64,000 nt of DNA from an uncultured Paracoccaceae bacterium (GCA_947495795.1 CANMAI010000001.1:744001-808000); one strand, 5' to 3'; shown: positions 25,903 through 35,001, counted from the first letter of the stretch. A program made the numbers and translations. The notes: a model not told the origin generated them from the letters alone.

Positions 25903-27989
25903 TGGAATTCACCGCGATCAGCTTTTCCCCCATTCTGCCGTGGCCGTTGATTGCGGTTTTGGCAAGCGCATCTTTGGTTTTGGTGGCCTTTGCGCTGTGG
26001 CGCGGGCTGGCCGGTTGGTGGCTGCGGGGCTTTGCGGCACTGGTGCTGGTGGTGGCCCTGGCCGAGCCTTCGCTGAAGCAGGAAGAGCGGGATCTTCTGG
26101 GCGATATCGCTTTTCTGGTGATCGACGAGACGGACAGCCAGGGGATTGATATTCGCCCGGAGCAGATTGCCGAGGCCCGCGGCCTGCTGAGCGAGCGGAT
26201 CGCCACCGCTTCGGCCGATGCGCCGCTGGATTTGCGCGAGGTGCGGGTGACGAACCAATCGGGCGATGCGGCGCAGCGGGGCACGCTTTTGCTGAGCGCG
26301 TTGGCCGAGGCGGCGGCCGAGGTGAGCCCCGACAGGATTGCCGGGGCCGTGATCGTGACGGACGGGCAATTGCATGATGTGGAGGCGATGGCGGAGTTTC
26401 CGGCACCCGTGCACACGCTGCTGACCGGGCGCGAGGACGAGTGGGACCGGCGGATCGTGCTGAAGACAGCGCCGAGTTTCGCGATTGTGGGCGAAGAGCT
26501 GGAATTGCAGCTGATCGTGGAGACACTAGGCGATGCCCAGGCGAGTGAGCTGGTGCCGCTGTTTCTTTCATTGAACGGCGAGGATCCGGCGGTTTTTCAG
26601 GTGCCGGTGAATGAGCTGGTGACGGTGCCCTTGGAGTTGGATCGGGGCGGATTGAATGTGCTGCAGATCACCGTGCCGAGCGAAGAGGATGAGCTGACGG
26701 CGCGCAACAATGCGGCGATCGTGACGATCAACGGCATCCGCGACAGGCTGCGCGTGTTGCTGGTTTCCGGCGAGCCTTATGCTGGCGAGCGGACGTGGCG
26801 GAACATTTTGAAGAGCGATCCGGCGGTGGATCTGGTGCATTTCACCATTCTGCGCCCACCCGAAAAGCAGGATGGTGTGCCGGTTTTCGAGCTTTCGCTG
26901 ATTGCCTTTCCGACGCGCGAACTGTTCATGGACAAGGTGGATGAGTTCGATTTGATCATCTTTGATCGGTATCGGCGGCGGGGGGTTCTGCCCTCGCTTT
27001 ATATCGATAATATCCGGCGATATGTGGAGGATGGCGGCGCTGTGCTGATCGCTTCGGGCCCTGCCTTTGCGGGGGCGGAGAGCCTTTACCGCACGCCTTT
27101 GCGGGATATTCTGCCCGCAGCACCCACGGCGCGGGTGTTCGAGGAGGGGTTCACGCCTCTGATCTCTGAACTCGGTGCGCGCCATCCGGTGACGCGCGGG
27201 CTGGAGGCCTATGCGCCGCGCCCGAGTGCGGAAGATGGCACGCCCGGCTGGGGCCGCTGGTTCCGCATGATCGAGATGGAACAGGAGAGCGGGCATGCGG
27301 TGATGGAGGGGCCGGATGGGCGCCCCCTGCTGGTGCTGGATCGCCCCGGTGAGGGCCGGATTGCGATGCTGGCCTCTGATCAGGCGTGGCTCTGGTCGCG
27401 CGGTGTGGAGGGCGGCGGGCCGAAGAGCGAGCTGCTGCGGCGGCTTGCGCATTGGCTGATGCAGGAGCCGGAGTTGGAAGAAGAGGTGCTGGTGGCCGAG
27501 CCGGATGGCGTGGATATCACGGTAACGCGCCGTTCTCTCGGGGATGCGGTGGGCGACGTGGTGGTGACGATGCCGAGCGGGGAGACCGAAAGCCTTGCGC
27601 TGACGGAAGTGGCACCCGGCGTGTGGCAGACGCGGTTCCCGGCACCGGAAAACGGGATTTACCGTTTGCTGGAAGGCGAGACGGAAACGGTGACGGCGGT
27701 GGGGCCTGCGGCACCGAAGGAATTCGAGAATCCGATCTCAACCGGAGCTTTGATGGAGCCTTTGAGCGATGCCACGGGGGGCGGGATCCTGCGGCTGGCC
27801 GACGGCGTGCCGAATATCCGCCGTGTATCCGAAGGCCGGGTTTCCAGCGGGCGCAACTGGGTCGGGCTGACCCGGCGCGAGGCCTATGATGTGCGCGATA
27901 TCCGCCTGACGCCGCTGGCGCCGGGCTGGCTTATGCTGCTTCTGGCGGGCTCTCTGGTGTTCATCGCCTGGCGGATCGAGGGCCGGTAG
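25902..27989 (+). CDS. Membrane protein with glutamine-amidotransferase-like domain (MoxR cluster)
   Basis: A 695-residue protein with two N-terminal membrane helices (residues about 8-60), a long periplasmic region, and a final helix LAPGWLMLLLAGSLVFIAW at the C-terminus. The middle holds a flavodoxin/GATase1-like section (RLRVLLVSGEPYAGERTWRN near 280, FDLIIFDRYRRRGVLP and VLIASGPAFAGAE). The catalytic cysteine of real amidotransferases is not evident, so a non-enzymatic role is likely. It is the last gene of the MoxR-DUF58 cluster and is followed by a long perfect hairpin. Confidence 0.8.
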   Translation: MEFTAISFSPILPWPLIAVLASASLVLVAFALWRGLAGWWLRGFAALVLVVALAEPSLKQEERDLLGDIAFLVIDETDSQGIDIRPEQIAEARGLLSERIATASADAPLDLREVRVTNQSGDAAQRGTLLLSALAEAAAEVSPDRIAGAVIVTDGQLHDVEAMAEFPAPVHTLLTGREDEWDRRIVLKTAPSFAIVGEELELQLIVETLGDAQASELVPLFLSLNGEDPAVFQVPVNELVTVPLELDRGGLNVLQITVPSEEDELTARNNAAIVTINGIRDRLRVLLVSGEPYAGERTWRNILKSDPAVDLVHFTILRPPEKQDGVPVFELSLIAFPTRELFMDKVDEFDLIIFDRYRRRGVLPSLYIDNIRRYVEDGGAVLIASGPAFAGAESLYRTPLRDILPAAPTARVFEEGFTPLISELGARHPVTRGLEAYAPRPSAEDGTPGWGRWFRMIEMEQESGHAVMEGPDGRPLLVLDRPGEGRIAMLASDQAWLWSRGVEGGGPKSELLRRLAHWLMQEPELEEEVLVAEPDGVDITVTRRSLGDAVGDVVVTMPSGETESLALTEVAPGVWQTRFPAPENGIYRLLEGETETVTAVGPAAPKEFENPISTGALMEPLSDATGGGILRLADGVPNIRRVSEGRVSSGRNWVGLTRREAYDVRDIRLTPLAPGWLMLLLAGSLVFIAWRIEGR

Positions 27990-27992
27990 ACC

Positions 27993-28065
27993 GCTCCCGC
28001 ACCGCGCTGCCCGTTGCGCAGCCCACCCTCCCACCCCTGCGCAACGATCAGCGCGGTGCGGGAGC
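27993..28065. repeat. 73-bp long inverted repeat after the MoxR cluster
   Basis: GCTCCCGCACCGCGCTG (27993-28009) and its exact complement (28049-28065) form a 17-pair outer stem; GTTGCGCAG (28013-28021) and CTGCGCAAC (28038-28046) form a nine-pair inner stem around a C-rich 16-base loop. There is no T-tract on either strand, so it is not a standard intrinsic terminator, though so stable a hairpin just after a stop codon could stop polymerase or protect the 3' end. Confidence 0.7.
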
Positions 28066-28235
28066 TTGAACGGCAGGTTTTGGATTCTGTGCATGCCGGG
28101 CTTCTTTGGGCAGTGGCATCGTTATGGATATTGGCGGTCCGCATTGGATTTTGATCGCAAGCACCCTGCTTCGCCTGTCACCGGCGGGTATGCGGCTGGT
28201 GATTTTCGGGGGTGAGGGTAGGGCGTTCCGCCCGG

Positions 28236-28967
28236 CTACCGGGTTGTGACGAGGCGGTAGCCGCAATCGCATTCATCGAGGGTGGCCAGTTCGGAATACC
28301 GCTCCGCCCATGTGCCGCTTTCGAGATCTTTCTCCAGTCTCTTCAAGCCAGCGGAGACATCGCCCACGGCCCAGAAGGAGGACATTGCAGCCCTGACCTG
28401 AGGATCAAGATAGGCTGCGGGCCGACGCCAATAGGCGCTTTGGAACCCGTCGATACAATCGTGTGGAATGGGTACGGCAGATATCTCGACAGGCCCGAGC
28501 CACTTTTCATAATCGGTGATGCGGGGCATCTGCCCTTCGTCCAGCGTCACAAGTTCCGGGATGTAATCTGTAAGCCAGAAACCACGGAAAGCCGGATCAT
28601 ACGTGAGGATCACAATGGGGCCCCGCGTGACGCGGCGCATTTCCCGGAGGCCCTTTTCCTTATCTGACCAGTGGTGGATGGTGAGGATCGCCATGGATGC
28701 GTCGAAAGTATTGTCATCGAAGGGCAGGTTTTCTGCGGAGCCCTGTATGGCGGTCGCGGCTGAAGCCGGGCGCTGGCGTATCATTTCCAGTGAAGGCTCA
28801 ACTGCCGTGACGTTCCTGTCTGCCGGCTCATACGATCCGGCACCCGCGCCGACGTTCAGCACCGCTTTGGCAGGGCCAAGCGCGTTGCTGATGACATGTT
28901 CGATCCGAGGATCGGGTTTGCGCAGATTGGCGTAGTTGAGGCCGATTGTATCGTATGACGCTTTCAT
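28236..28967 (-). CDS. Class I SAM-dependent methyltransferase
   Basis: A 243-residue methyltransferase with motif I VLNVGAGAGSYEP (residues about 40-52), an acidic residue closing strand 2 (VTAVEPS), motif II region GSAENLPFDDNTFDASMAI, and the HHW following it, as in type-11 (UbiE/BioC-like) enzymes. I set the start at ATG 28967 (MKASYDTIGLNYANLRKPDP), which gives the family's typical N-terminal substrate helix; an ATG at 28982 is five codons upstream. It converges on nothing and is separated from the AhpD-like gene by 80 bases. Substrate unknown. Confidence 0.88.
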   Translation of the reverse strand: MKASYDTIGLNYANLRKPDPRIEHVISNALGPAKAVLNVGAGAGSYEPADRNVTAVEPSLEMIRQRPASAATAIQGSAENLPFDDNTFDASMAILTIHHWSDKEKGLREMRRVTRGPIVILTYDPAFRGFWLTDYIPELVTLDEGQMPRITDYEKWLGPVEISAVPIPHDCIDGFQSAYWRRPAAYLDPQVRAAMSSFWAVGDVSAGLKRLEKDLESGTWAERYSELATLDECDCGYRLVTTR

Positions 28968-29047
28968 GCTGCCTCGTATCACGGCGCGGTGCGGCTGTCA
29001 GCAGTGCGGTATCCGTGGCCCCTTTGGTGTGGGGCCACGGCGCTGCT

Positions 29048-29503
29048 TCAGGCGGCGATATCAACTGGATGTTGCGTGCGAAAGCCCACGGCGAGCCTGT
29101 TCCAGATGTTGATTGTGCCGATGGCGATGCTCAGCTTCGTGATCTCCGCCTCCGAGAAATGTGCGCGCATATCTTCAAAGGCATCGTCTGGTGCGCCGGA
29201 TGTGCTGAGATTGGTGAGGGCTTCCGTCCAGCCGAGGAGGGCGCGTTCGCCGGGGGTGAAGACCGTGGCTTCTTGCCAGACGCAGACGAGGGCTATCCAT
29301 TGTTCGCTCAGCCCGTCCCTTCTGGCCTCCTTGGTGTGCATATCGACGCAGAATGCGCAGCCATTGATTTGCGAGGCGCGGAGTTTCAGCAAGTGGATCA
29401 ACCGGGGATCGAGGCCGGATTGGCTCGAGACATATTGCTCCAGTCCGAGGACGGCCTGAAATGCCTCCGGTGCGGCTTTCATGTAATCGAGGCGTGCGTG
29501 CAT
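29048..29503 (-). CDS. AhpD-like carboxymuconolactone decarboxylase-family protein
   Basis: A 151-residue member of the CMD/AhpD fold with the redox motif NGCAFCVDMHTKEAR (CxxC plus the downstream His, residues about 48-62), the signature of alkylhydroperoxidase-like proteins rather than true PcaC decarboxylases, which lack these cysteines. It lies 13 bases downstream of an Rrf2-type regulator gene on the same strand. Rrf2 regulators often answer to redox or iron-sulphur signals, so peroxide or thiol defence is a reasonable guess. Direct substrate not known. Confidence 0.88.
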   Translation of the reverse strand: MHARLDYMKAAPEAFQAVLGLEQYVSSQSGLDPRLIHLLKLRASQINGCAFCVDMHTKEARRDGLSEQWIALVCVWQEATVFTPGERALLGWTEALTNLSTSGAPDDAFEDMRAHFSEAEITKLSIAIGTINIWNRLAVGFRTQHPVDIAA

Positions 29504-29516
29504 TGCTGTCTCCTTT

Positions 29517-30029
29517 TCAGCTTGGGGTTTTGGGTTTGGACTGGCGCATATGGCCTTTGAAAAAGGCGCAACCGCGCGCTGCTATGGAGCCGTCATCTTC
29601 TCGCATCACCTGCGCATTGAGTGCAGCGACGGTGACGGTGCGAAGTTCGCTGCGGTAGGCCCGCTCCGCCCGCAGCATGGCGGCGTTGATCTGGCAGGGG
29701 GCGGTAAAGCGCTTGGCGGGCAGGGGGTTGGGGCCGTTCTGGCGGATTTCCTTGCAGCGGAAGGCAGGCTCCGGCCCTTCTACGGCGAGGACAATATCGA
29801 GGAGGGTGATCTCATCGGGCTTCTGGGCGAGACGGTAGCCGCCCTTTGGCCCGGGCAGCGTTTCGAGGATACCAGCGACCGAGAGCGCCTGGAGGTGCTT
29901 GAGCAGGTAGCTGGCCGAGACGCCGTGAAATTCCGCAAGGGCTGCGGCCGAGAGGAGCCCACCTTGCGGCAATGCGGCCAGAAGCGTGACCGAATGGATT
30001 GCCTGCTCAACGCCGTCACCCAGTTTCAT
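29517..30029 (-). CDS. Rrf2-family transcriptional regulator
   Basis: A 170-residue regulator with the Rrf2 winged HTH: GVEQAIHSVTLLAALPQGGL at the N-terminus, EFHGVSASYLLKHLQALSVA (residues about 33-52), and LPGPKGGYRLAQKPDEITLLDIVLAVEG cut into its wing and dimer helix. Two cysteines (FRCKEIRQ and APCQIN) sit where iron-sulphur or thiol-sensing Rrf2 proteins have theirs, one fewer than in the three-cysteine IscR/NsrR type. It precedes the AhpD-like gene in the same operon. A perfect palindrome lies just upstream and is the likely autoregulatory site. Confidence 0.9.
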   Translation of the reverse strand: MKLGDGVEQAIHSVTLLAALPQGGLLSAAALAEFHGVSASYLLKHLQALSVAGILETLPGPKGGYRLAQKPDEITLLDIVLAVEGPEPAFRCKEIRQNGPNPLPAKRFTAPCQINAAMLRAERAYRSELRTVTVAALNAQVMREDDGSIAARGCAFFKGHMRQSKPKTPS

Positions 30030-30051
30030 CTCTCACCTGCTTTCGAATCAT

Positions 30052-30066
30052 GGATAATTTTTATCC
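30052..30066. promoter_or_regulatory. Palindrome upstream of the Rrf2 gene, likely its operator
   Basis: GGATAA TTT TTATCC is a perfect 15-bp inverted repeat located 23 bases upstream of the Rrf2 start codon on the minus strand. It is AT-rich in GC-rich surroundings and sits where a -10 region would be expected. Confidence 0.55.
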
Positions 30067-30105
30067 GCGATTACCCGAAAGATCAAGGAGTCTTTCGCCG
30101 GGTCG

Positions 30106-30858
30106 CTACATCCGGCTGGCCCCCGAAAGGGAGAGGTGGGGCATATTCCTGTAGCGCTCCTCCAAGGGAGCGAAGAGCGCGTGCAGATCGCCGATGCGGG
30201 CCGACGGATCATTGCTTGAGACGCGTAGTGTGGTGAGGGCCGGATGCTGAGCGGCCTCGGGGGATGTCTGCTCAAAATGAAGATCTGCAAAGAGAGCGCT
30301 GGTGAAAGGGTGCTGCCAGACCATGAGACGGCTGCGGCCCTTCGTGATATCATTTCCCGGGCCGCTGAGGGAGATGATCCATTTCTCATCGCCGAGATCC
30401 TGAGCGCTGGGCAGGAGGGATTGGGCGGCTGCCTGAACCGTGAGGTTTTCGATATCGGAGAGATCAGCCGCCGTGAGAATGCCTTGCTGATGTTCCCGCA
30501 GGCCGTCCTGCTCTGCGACAGCGATCACATCCTGCTCGAAGTTTCGCTCCACCCTTGCGGACGTGGTGGCGGTGGGAAAGCGGAGCAGCCCCTTCTCGTT
30601 CTTTGCGTAATCGCCCGCGAGATAATAGACGTATTCGCCCATGGGTTCGATCTCCCAGAAGAGACCCTCGTAGGTGGCAGGTTCGGTATTTTGCGGATCG
30701 GTGTCCACCCAGATGGGAAGGGAAAGCGGGGCCGGTGTGATGCCGACTGTGGAGAGATTTGCCTGCGGCCTTGCTGCCAGATTAATCTCATGCGAGGCCG
30801 GAGAGCGGGCTTTGGCGGTTTTGTTACCGAAGAGGGATGCAAGTGTACGGCCGATCAT
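30106..30858 (-). CDS. Hypothetical protein, unrecognised
   Basis: A 250-residue protein beginning MIGRTLASLFGNKTAKARSP. No signal peptide or membrane helix is evident. It is mixed alpha/beta with segments FWEIEPMGEYVYYLAGDY and SRLMVWQHPFTSALFADLHF, and I cannot assign a family. Codon use and composition match its neighbours and the frame is long, so it is probably a real gene. It lies upstream of the Rrf2 gene on the same strand and is divergent from glcD, but neither position explains its job. Confidence 0.6.
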   Translation of the reverse strand: MIGRTLASLFGNKTAKARSPASHEINLAARPQANLSTVGITPAPLSLPIWVDTDPQNTEPATYEGLFWEIEPMGEYVYYLAGDYAKNEKGLLRFPTATTSARVERNFEQDVIAVAEQDGLREHQQGILTAADLSDIENLTVQAAAQSLLPSAQDLGDEKWIISLSGPGNDITKGRSRLMVWQHPFTSALFADLHFEQTSPEAAQHPALTTLRVSSNDPSARIGDLHALFAPLEERYRNMPHLSLSGASRM

Positions 30859-30985
30859 TATTGTCTCCGGTTTTGGGGTTTGAGAAGACTGAAGACGAAT
30901 ATCTGCCGGAGCAAGCTCTGTCTGCCCGGAACCTGGTTTCGGAAAAGATGCCGCAGCCCAGGATTAGGACTCGCCAAAACGCGAA

Positions 30986-31008
30986 ATTGGTAATATAAAA
31001 TGACCAAT
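30986..31008 (+). promoter_or_regulatory. Inverted repeat over the glcDEF promoter
   Basis: ATTGGT (30986-30991), eleven bases, ACCAAT (31003-31008). The spacer contains TATAAA (30994-30999), a good -10 element, so a protein bound to the repeat would cover the promoter. Half sites with TTGGT/ACCAA are used by GntR-type glycolate and lactate regulators and the 11-base spacing also fits LysR sites; which one acts here is unknown. Confidence 0.5.
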
Positions 31009-31029
31009 ATTTAGATTTGGGAGATCGCG

Positions 31030-32463
31030 ATGCAGATGCCGGAGCCGAATGCAGCCATTCTGAGTGGCAAGGCAGCGATTGTGGCCAAGCTGCGGATGAT
31101 CCTGCCGGAAGATGCCGTGATCCATGACCCGAACGAGACGCGGGCCTATGAATGCGATGGGCTTTCGGCTTACCGCTGTCAGCCTTTGGCCGTGGTTCTG
31201 CCCGCCAATACTGAGGAGGTGGTAGCGGTTCTGAAGCTTTGCCATGCGGAGGGTGTGCCAGTGGTGCCGCGCGGCTCGGGTACATCCCTTGCAGGAGGTG
31301 CCTTGCCGACCGAGGACAGCATTATTCTGGGTGTGGCCAAGATGGCTGATGTGCTGGAGACGGATTACGCGAACCGGGTGATCCGGGTGCAATCGGGGCG
31401 GACGAACCTTTCCGTGACAGGGGCCGTGGAGGAGGAAGGCTTTTTCTATGCGCCGGATCCTTCAAGCCAATTGGCCTGTGCAATTGCAGGCAATATCGCG
31501 ATGAATTCCGGCGGGGCGCATTGCCTGAAATACGGGGTGACGACGAACAACCTTCTGGGCGTGAAGATGGTGACGATGGAGGGTGAGGTTGTCGAGCTTG
31601 GTGGGGCGCATCTTGAAGCGTCTGGCTATGATCTGCTCGGGCTGATCTGCGGATCCGAGGGACAGCTTGGCGTGGTGACGGAGGCGACGCTGCGCATTCT
31701 GGCCAAGCCCGAGGGCGCACGGCCCGTGCTGATCGGCTTCTCCTCCAGTGAGGTTGCGGGGGCGTGCGTATCAGACATCATCAAGGCGGGTGTTCTGCCT
31801 GTGGCGATGGAGTTTATGGATCAGATGTGCATTCGCGTGTGCGAGGATTTTGCGGGAGCGGGGTATCCGGATGTACCTGCGCTGCTGATCGTGGAGGTCG
31901 AGGGCTCGGAGAGCGAGATTGACGAGCAACTGGAGAAGATTGCCAAGATCGCCGCTACGCATGACCCGCTGGAGTTTCGCCAGAGCCAGAGTGCCGAGGA
32001 GAGTGCGCTGATCTGGAAGGGGCGGAAATCGGCCTTTGGCGCGATGGGGCAGATCAACGATTACATGTGTCTTGATGGCACGATCCCGGTGAACCAGTTG
32101 CCATTCGTCTTGCGCCGGATCGGAGAGTTGAGCGCGGAATATGGACTGGATGTGGGCAATGTGTTCCACGCCGGTGACGGTAATATGCACCCGCTGATCC
32201 TCTTTGATGCCAACAAACCGGGTGATCTGGAGACCTGTGAGGCATTGGGTGCGGAGATCCTGAAGCTGTGTGTGGAGGTTGGCGGCTGCCTGACGGGCGA
32301 ACATGGCGTGGGCGTGGAAAAGCGGGATCTGATGGATACGCAATATGCCCCTGCCGATATCGAAGCGCAGCTTGATGTGAAGGATGTGTTTGATCCGGCT
32401 TGGCTTCTGAACCCGGCGAAGGTGTTCCCGCTGGACAGCACCGCATCGCGCCGGGCGGCCTGA
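31030..32463 (+). CDS. glcD: Glycolate oxidase subunit GlcD (FAD-binding)
   Basis: A 477-residue FAD-linked oxidase of the GlcD/D-lactate dehydrogenase type. The FAD-binding PCMH region is at residues about 55-235 (VVLPANTEEVVAVLKLCHAE, VPRGSGTSLAGGALP, NIAMNSGGAHCLKYGVT), and the C-terminal oxidase domain includes GNVFHAGDGNMHPLILFD (about 376-393) and GGCLTGEHGVG, which hold catalytic histidines. With GlcE and GlcF it oxidises glycolate to glyoxylate and passes electrons to the quinone pool. The gene heads the glcDEF operon; a regulatory inverted repeat lies 22 bases upstream. Confidence 0.95.
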   Translation: MQMPEPNAAILSGKAAIVAKLRMILPEDAVIHDPNETRAYECDGLSAYRCQPLAVVLPANTEEVVAVLKLCHAEGVPVVPRGSGTSLAGGALPTEDSIILGVAKMADVLETDYANRVIRVQSGRTNLSVTGAVEEEGFFYAPDPSSQLACAIAGNIAMNSGGAHCLKYGVTTNNLLGVKMVTMEGEVVELGGAHLEASGYDLLGLICGSEGQLGVVTEATLRILAKPEGARPVLIGFSSSEVAGACVSDIIKAGVLPVAMEFMDQMCIRVCEDFAGAGYPDVPALLIVEVEGSESEIDEQLEKIAKIAATHDPLEFRQSQSAEESALIWKGRKSAFGAMGQINDYMCLDGTIPVNQLPFVLRRIGELSAEYGLDVGNVFHAGDGNMHPLILFDANKPGDLETCEALGAEILKLCVEVGGCLTGEHGVGVEKRDLMDTQYAPADIEAQLDVKDVFDPAWLLNPAKVFPLDSTASRRAA

Positions 32464-32526
32464 AATCCGGAAAATTGTCACTTTTGGCGGGCGATTTAGC
32501 GCCCCGTCGCGTTGAAAGAGAGCGCC

Positions 32527-33678
32527 ATGTCGATCTATCCTCAGACGGAACAGGAGCTTGCCGAAGCGATCAAGGTCACGAAGGTGCCTTTGAAGATCGC
32601 CGGTGGAGGCTCCCGCAGTGGGTTGGGGCACCCGGTTGAGGCAGAGATGCTGGGCCTGGGGGGGTTAACCGGTATTTCGCTTTATGAACCGGGTGCTCTA
32701 ACATTGGTGGCGGCGGCAGGAACGCCGCTTGCCGAGATCGAGGCGGCGTTGGCAGCGGAAGGCCAGCGGCTGCCCTTTGAGCCGATGCTTCACAGTGCCT
32801 TGTATGGAACGAATGCTGCCACGACGATTGGCGGCGTGGTGGCTGTGGCCGCTGCCGGGCCGCGGCGCATTCAGGCAGGCGGGTGCCGTGACAGCCTGAT
32901 CGGCGTGCGTTTTGTGAACGGCAAGGGCGAGATCATCAAGAACGGTGGCCGCGTGATGAAGAACGTGACGGGCTACGATCTGGTGAAGCTGATGGCAGGT
33001 AGTTTTGGCACATTGGGCGTGCTGACGGAGGTGGCCTTCAAGGTGCTGCCTGCGGCAGAGGCCGTGAGCACTGTCGTGATCGAGGGGCTGGATGATGCAG
33101 CGGCAGTGGCTGCAATGTCCGAGGCGCTGGGCTCTCCTTTCGATATTTCCGGTGCGGCACATCTGCCGGGCGATACCGCGCGCACGGTGCTGCGACTGGA
33201 AGGGCTTGCAGGCTCCGTCGCCTACCGAGCGGGCAGGTTGAGCGAGATTTTAGGCACCTATGGCCCAGTGCAGGTGATGGAGGATCAGGCCAAGGTGGCG
33301 GCATTATGGGCCGACATCCGGGATGCGGGGATGCTGGCGGATGGACAGGGCTCTGTCTGGCGTATCTCTGTGAAGCCGAGCGACGGGCCTGCAGCAAGGG
33401 CTGCATTGGGCAGGGAAGCGGTTGCATTCTATGATTGGGGCGGTGGGCTTTTGTGGGCGCGCGTGGCCGAGGGGCGCGATGTGCGGGCGGCTTTGGCCGG
33501 TATTGCGGGCCATGCCACTCTGGTGCGCGGCAGTGATGCAGAGAAGGCAACCCACGGCGTGTTTCACCCCGAGGTTGCCCCTCTCGCGCGGATCAGCGCG
33601 GGGCTGCGCGCGAAGTTCGATCCAAGCGGCATTCTCAACCCCGGTTTGATGACGGGTGCAGCGCATGTTCCGGCGTGA
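32527..33678 (+). CDS. glcE: Glycolate oxidase subunit GlcE (FAD-binding)
   Basis: A 383-residue protein related to the N-terminal FAD domain of GlcD: PLKIAGGGSRSGLGHPV (residues about 24-40), GTNAATTIGGVVAVAAAGPR and MKNVTGYDLVKLMAGSFGTL. It lacks the histidine motifs of GlcD, as usual for GlcE. ATG 32527 is chosen over a TTG at 32512 because GAAAGAG stands just upstream. It lies 63 bases after glcD and 21 before glcF. Confidence 0.94.
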   Translation: MSIYPQTEQELAEAIKVTKVPLKIAGGGSRSGLGHPVEAEMLGLGGLTGISLYEPGALTLVAAAGTPLAEIEAALAAEGQRLPFEPMLHSALYGTNAATTIGGVVAVAAAGPRRIQAGGCRDSLIGVRFVNGKGEIIKNGGRVMKNVTGYDLVKLMAGSFGTLGVLTEVAFKVLPAAEAVSTVVIEGLDDAAAVAAMSEALGSPFDISGAAHLPGDTARTVLRLEGLAGSVAYRAGRLSEILGTYGPVQVMEDQAKVAALWADIRDAGMLADGQGSVWRISVKPSDGPAARAALGREAVAFYDWGGGLLWARVAEGRDVRAALAGIAGHATLVRGSDAEKATHGVFHPEVAPLARISAGLRAKFDPSGILNPGLMTGAAHVPA

Positions 33679-33699
33679 TCTCAGGTAAGGATTTCCTTC

Positions 33700-35001
33700 A
33701 TGCAGACGAACTTTTCTCCTGAGCAGTTGAAAGAGCCTGCCATCCAGCGTTCCAACGAGGTGTTGCGGACGTGCGTGCATTGCGGGTTCTGCACGGCGAC
33801 GTGCCCGACATATCAGGTATTGGGGGATGAGCTGGATAGCCCGCGCGGGCGGATTTATCTGATCAAGGATATGCTGGAAAGTGGGCGGCCTGCGGATGAG
33901 AAGACGGTTAAGCATATTGACCGGTGCCTGAGCTGCCTTGCCTGCATGACGACCTGCCCTTCGGGCGTGCATTACATGCATCTGGTGGATCATGCGCGGG
34001 AGTATATCGAAGAGACGTATAAGCGGCCTTTTACGGACAGGGCTTTGCGTTGGATTTTGGCGCGGATTTTGCCCTACCCCACGCGCTTCCGCTTGGCGCT
34101 TCTGGGAGCGAAGATCGGGCGGCCCCTAGCGCCCCTGATGCCGGATGCGCGGCTTAAGGCGATGCTGGAGATGGCACCGAAGACGATCCCCACACCGAGC
34201 CTGATGGAAGAGCCGCAGGTGCATCCCGCGCAGGGTGAGCGCAAGAAGCGCGTGGTGCTGATGACGGGTTGTGCGCAGCGGGCGTTGAACACGGATATCA
34301 ACGAGGCGACCATTCGGCTCCTGACGCGGCATGGCTGCGAGGTTGTGATTTCCAAGGGTGCGGGCTGTTGCGGGGCGCTGACGCACCATATGGGCAAGAC
34401 CGATGAGAGCCATGCCACGGCGGCAATGAACATCCGGGCATGGACGGCGGAGATAAATGGCGGGGGTGTGGATGCCATCGTGATCAACACCTCCGGCTGC
34501 GGGACGACGGTGAAGGATTACGGGCATATGTTCCGCAATTCCGACCTTGCAGAGGAGGCCGCCGCCGTGGCGGAGCGGACCAAGGATATCAGCGAAGTGA
34601 TGGTGGACCTTGGGCTGACGGAGGCCAAGGCACCGGAGGCGCTGAAGGTGGCGTACCACGCGGCGTGCTCCTTGCAGCATGGCCAACAGATCAAGACGCA
34701 CCCGAAGACGCTGTTGAAAGAGGCAGGATTTACGGTGCTGGAGCCCAAGGATTCGCATCTGTGTTGCGGATCGGCGGGGACGTATAACCTGATGCAGCCC
34801 GCGATTTCCGGGCAGTTGAAGGACCGCAAGGTACAGACACTGGAGGCGCTGGCGCCGGATGTGATTTCTGCCGGCAATATCGGCTGCATGATGCAGATCG
34901 GCGGCGGCACGGGCGTGCCGGTGGTGCACACGGCGGAGCTGCTGGATTGGGCGACGGGCGGGCCGAAGCCTCCTGCTTTGGTCGCGGTTGATTCATTATA
35001 G
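33700..35001 (+). CDS. glcF: Glycolate oxidase iron-sulphur subunit GlcF
   Basis: A 433-residue subunit carrying two 4Fe-4S ferredoxin motifs, CVHCGFCTATCP (residues about 26-37) and CLSCLACMTTCP (about 76-87), then two cysteine-rich CCG domains (GAGCCGALTHH near 222 and LCCGSAGTYN near 347) that bind further clusters or mediate electron transfer. It completes the membrane-peripheral glycolate oxidase. No glcC regulator or glcB is adjacent. A small CGGATTA/TAATCCG hairpin at 35008-35025 follows the gene but has no T-tract. Confidence 0.95.
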   Translation: MQTNFSPEQLKEPAIQRSNEVLRTCVHCGFCTATCPTYQVLGDELDSPRGRIYLIKDMLESGRPADEKTVKHIDRCLSCLACMTTCPSGVHYMHLVDHAREYIEETYKRPFTDRALRWILARILPYPTRFRLALLGAKIGRPLAPLMPDARLKAMLEMAPKTIPTPSLMEEPQVHPAQGERKKRVVLMTGCAQRALNTDINEATIRLLTRHGCEVVISKGAGCCGALTHHMGKTDESHATAAMNIRAWTAEINGGGVDAIVINTSGCGTTVKDYGHMFRNSDLAEEAAAVAERTKDISEVMVDLGLTEAKAPEALKVAYHAACSLQHGQQIKTHPKTLLKEAGFTVLEPKDSHLCCGSAGTYNLMQPAISGQLKDRKVQTLEALAPDVISAGNIGCMMQIGGGTGVPVVHTAELLDWATGGPKPPALVAVDSL

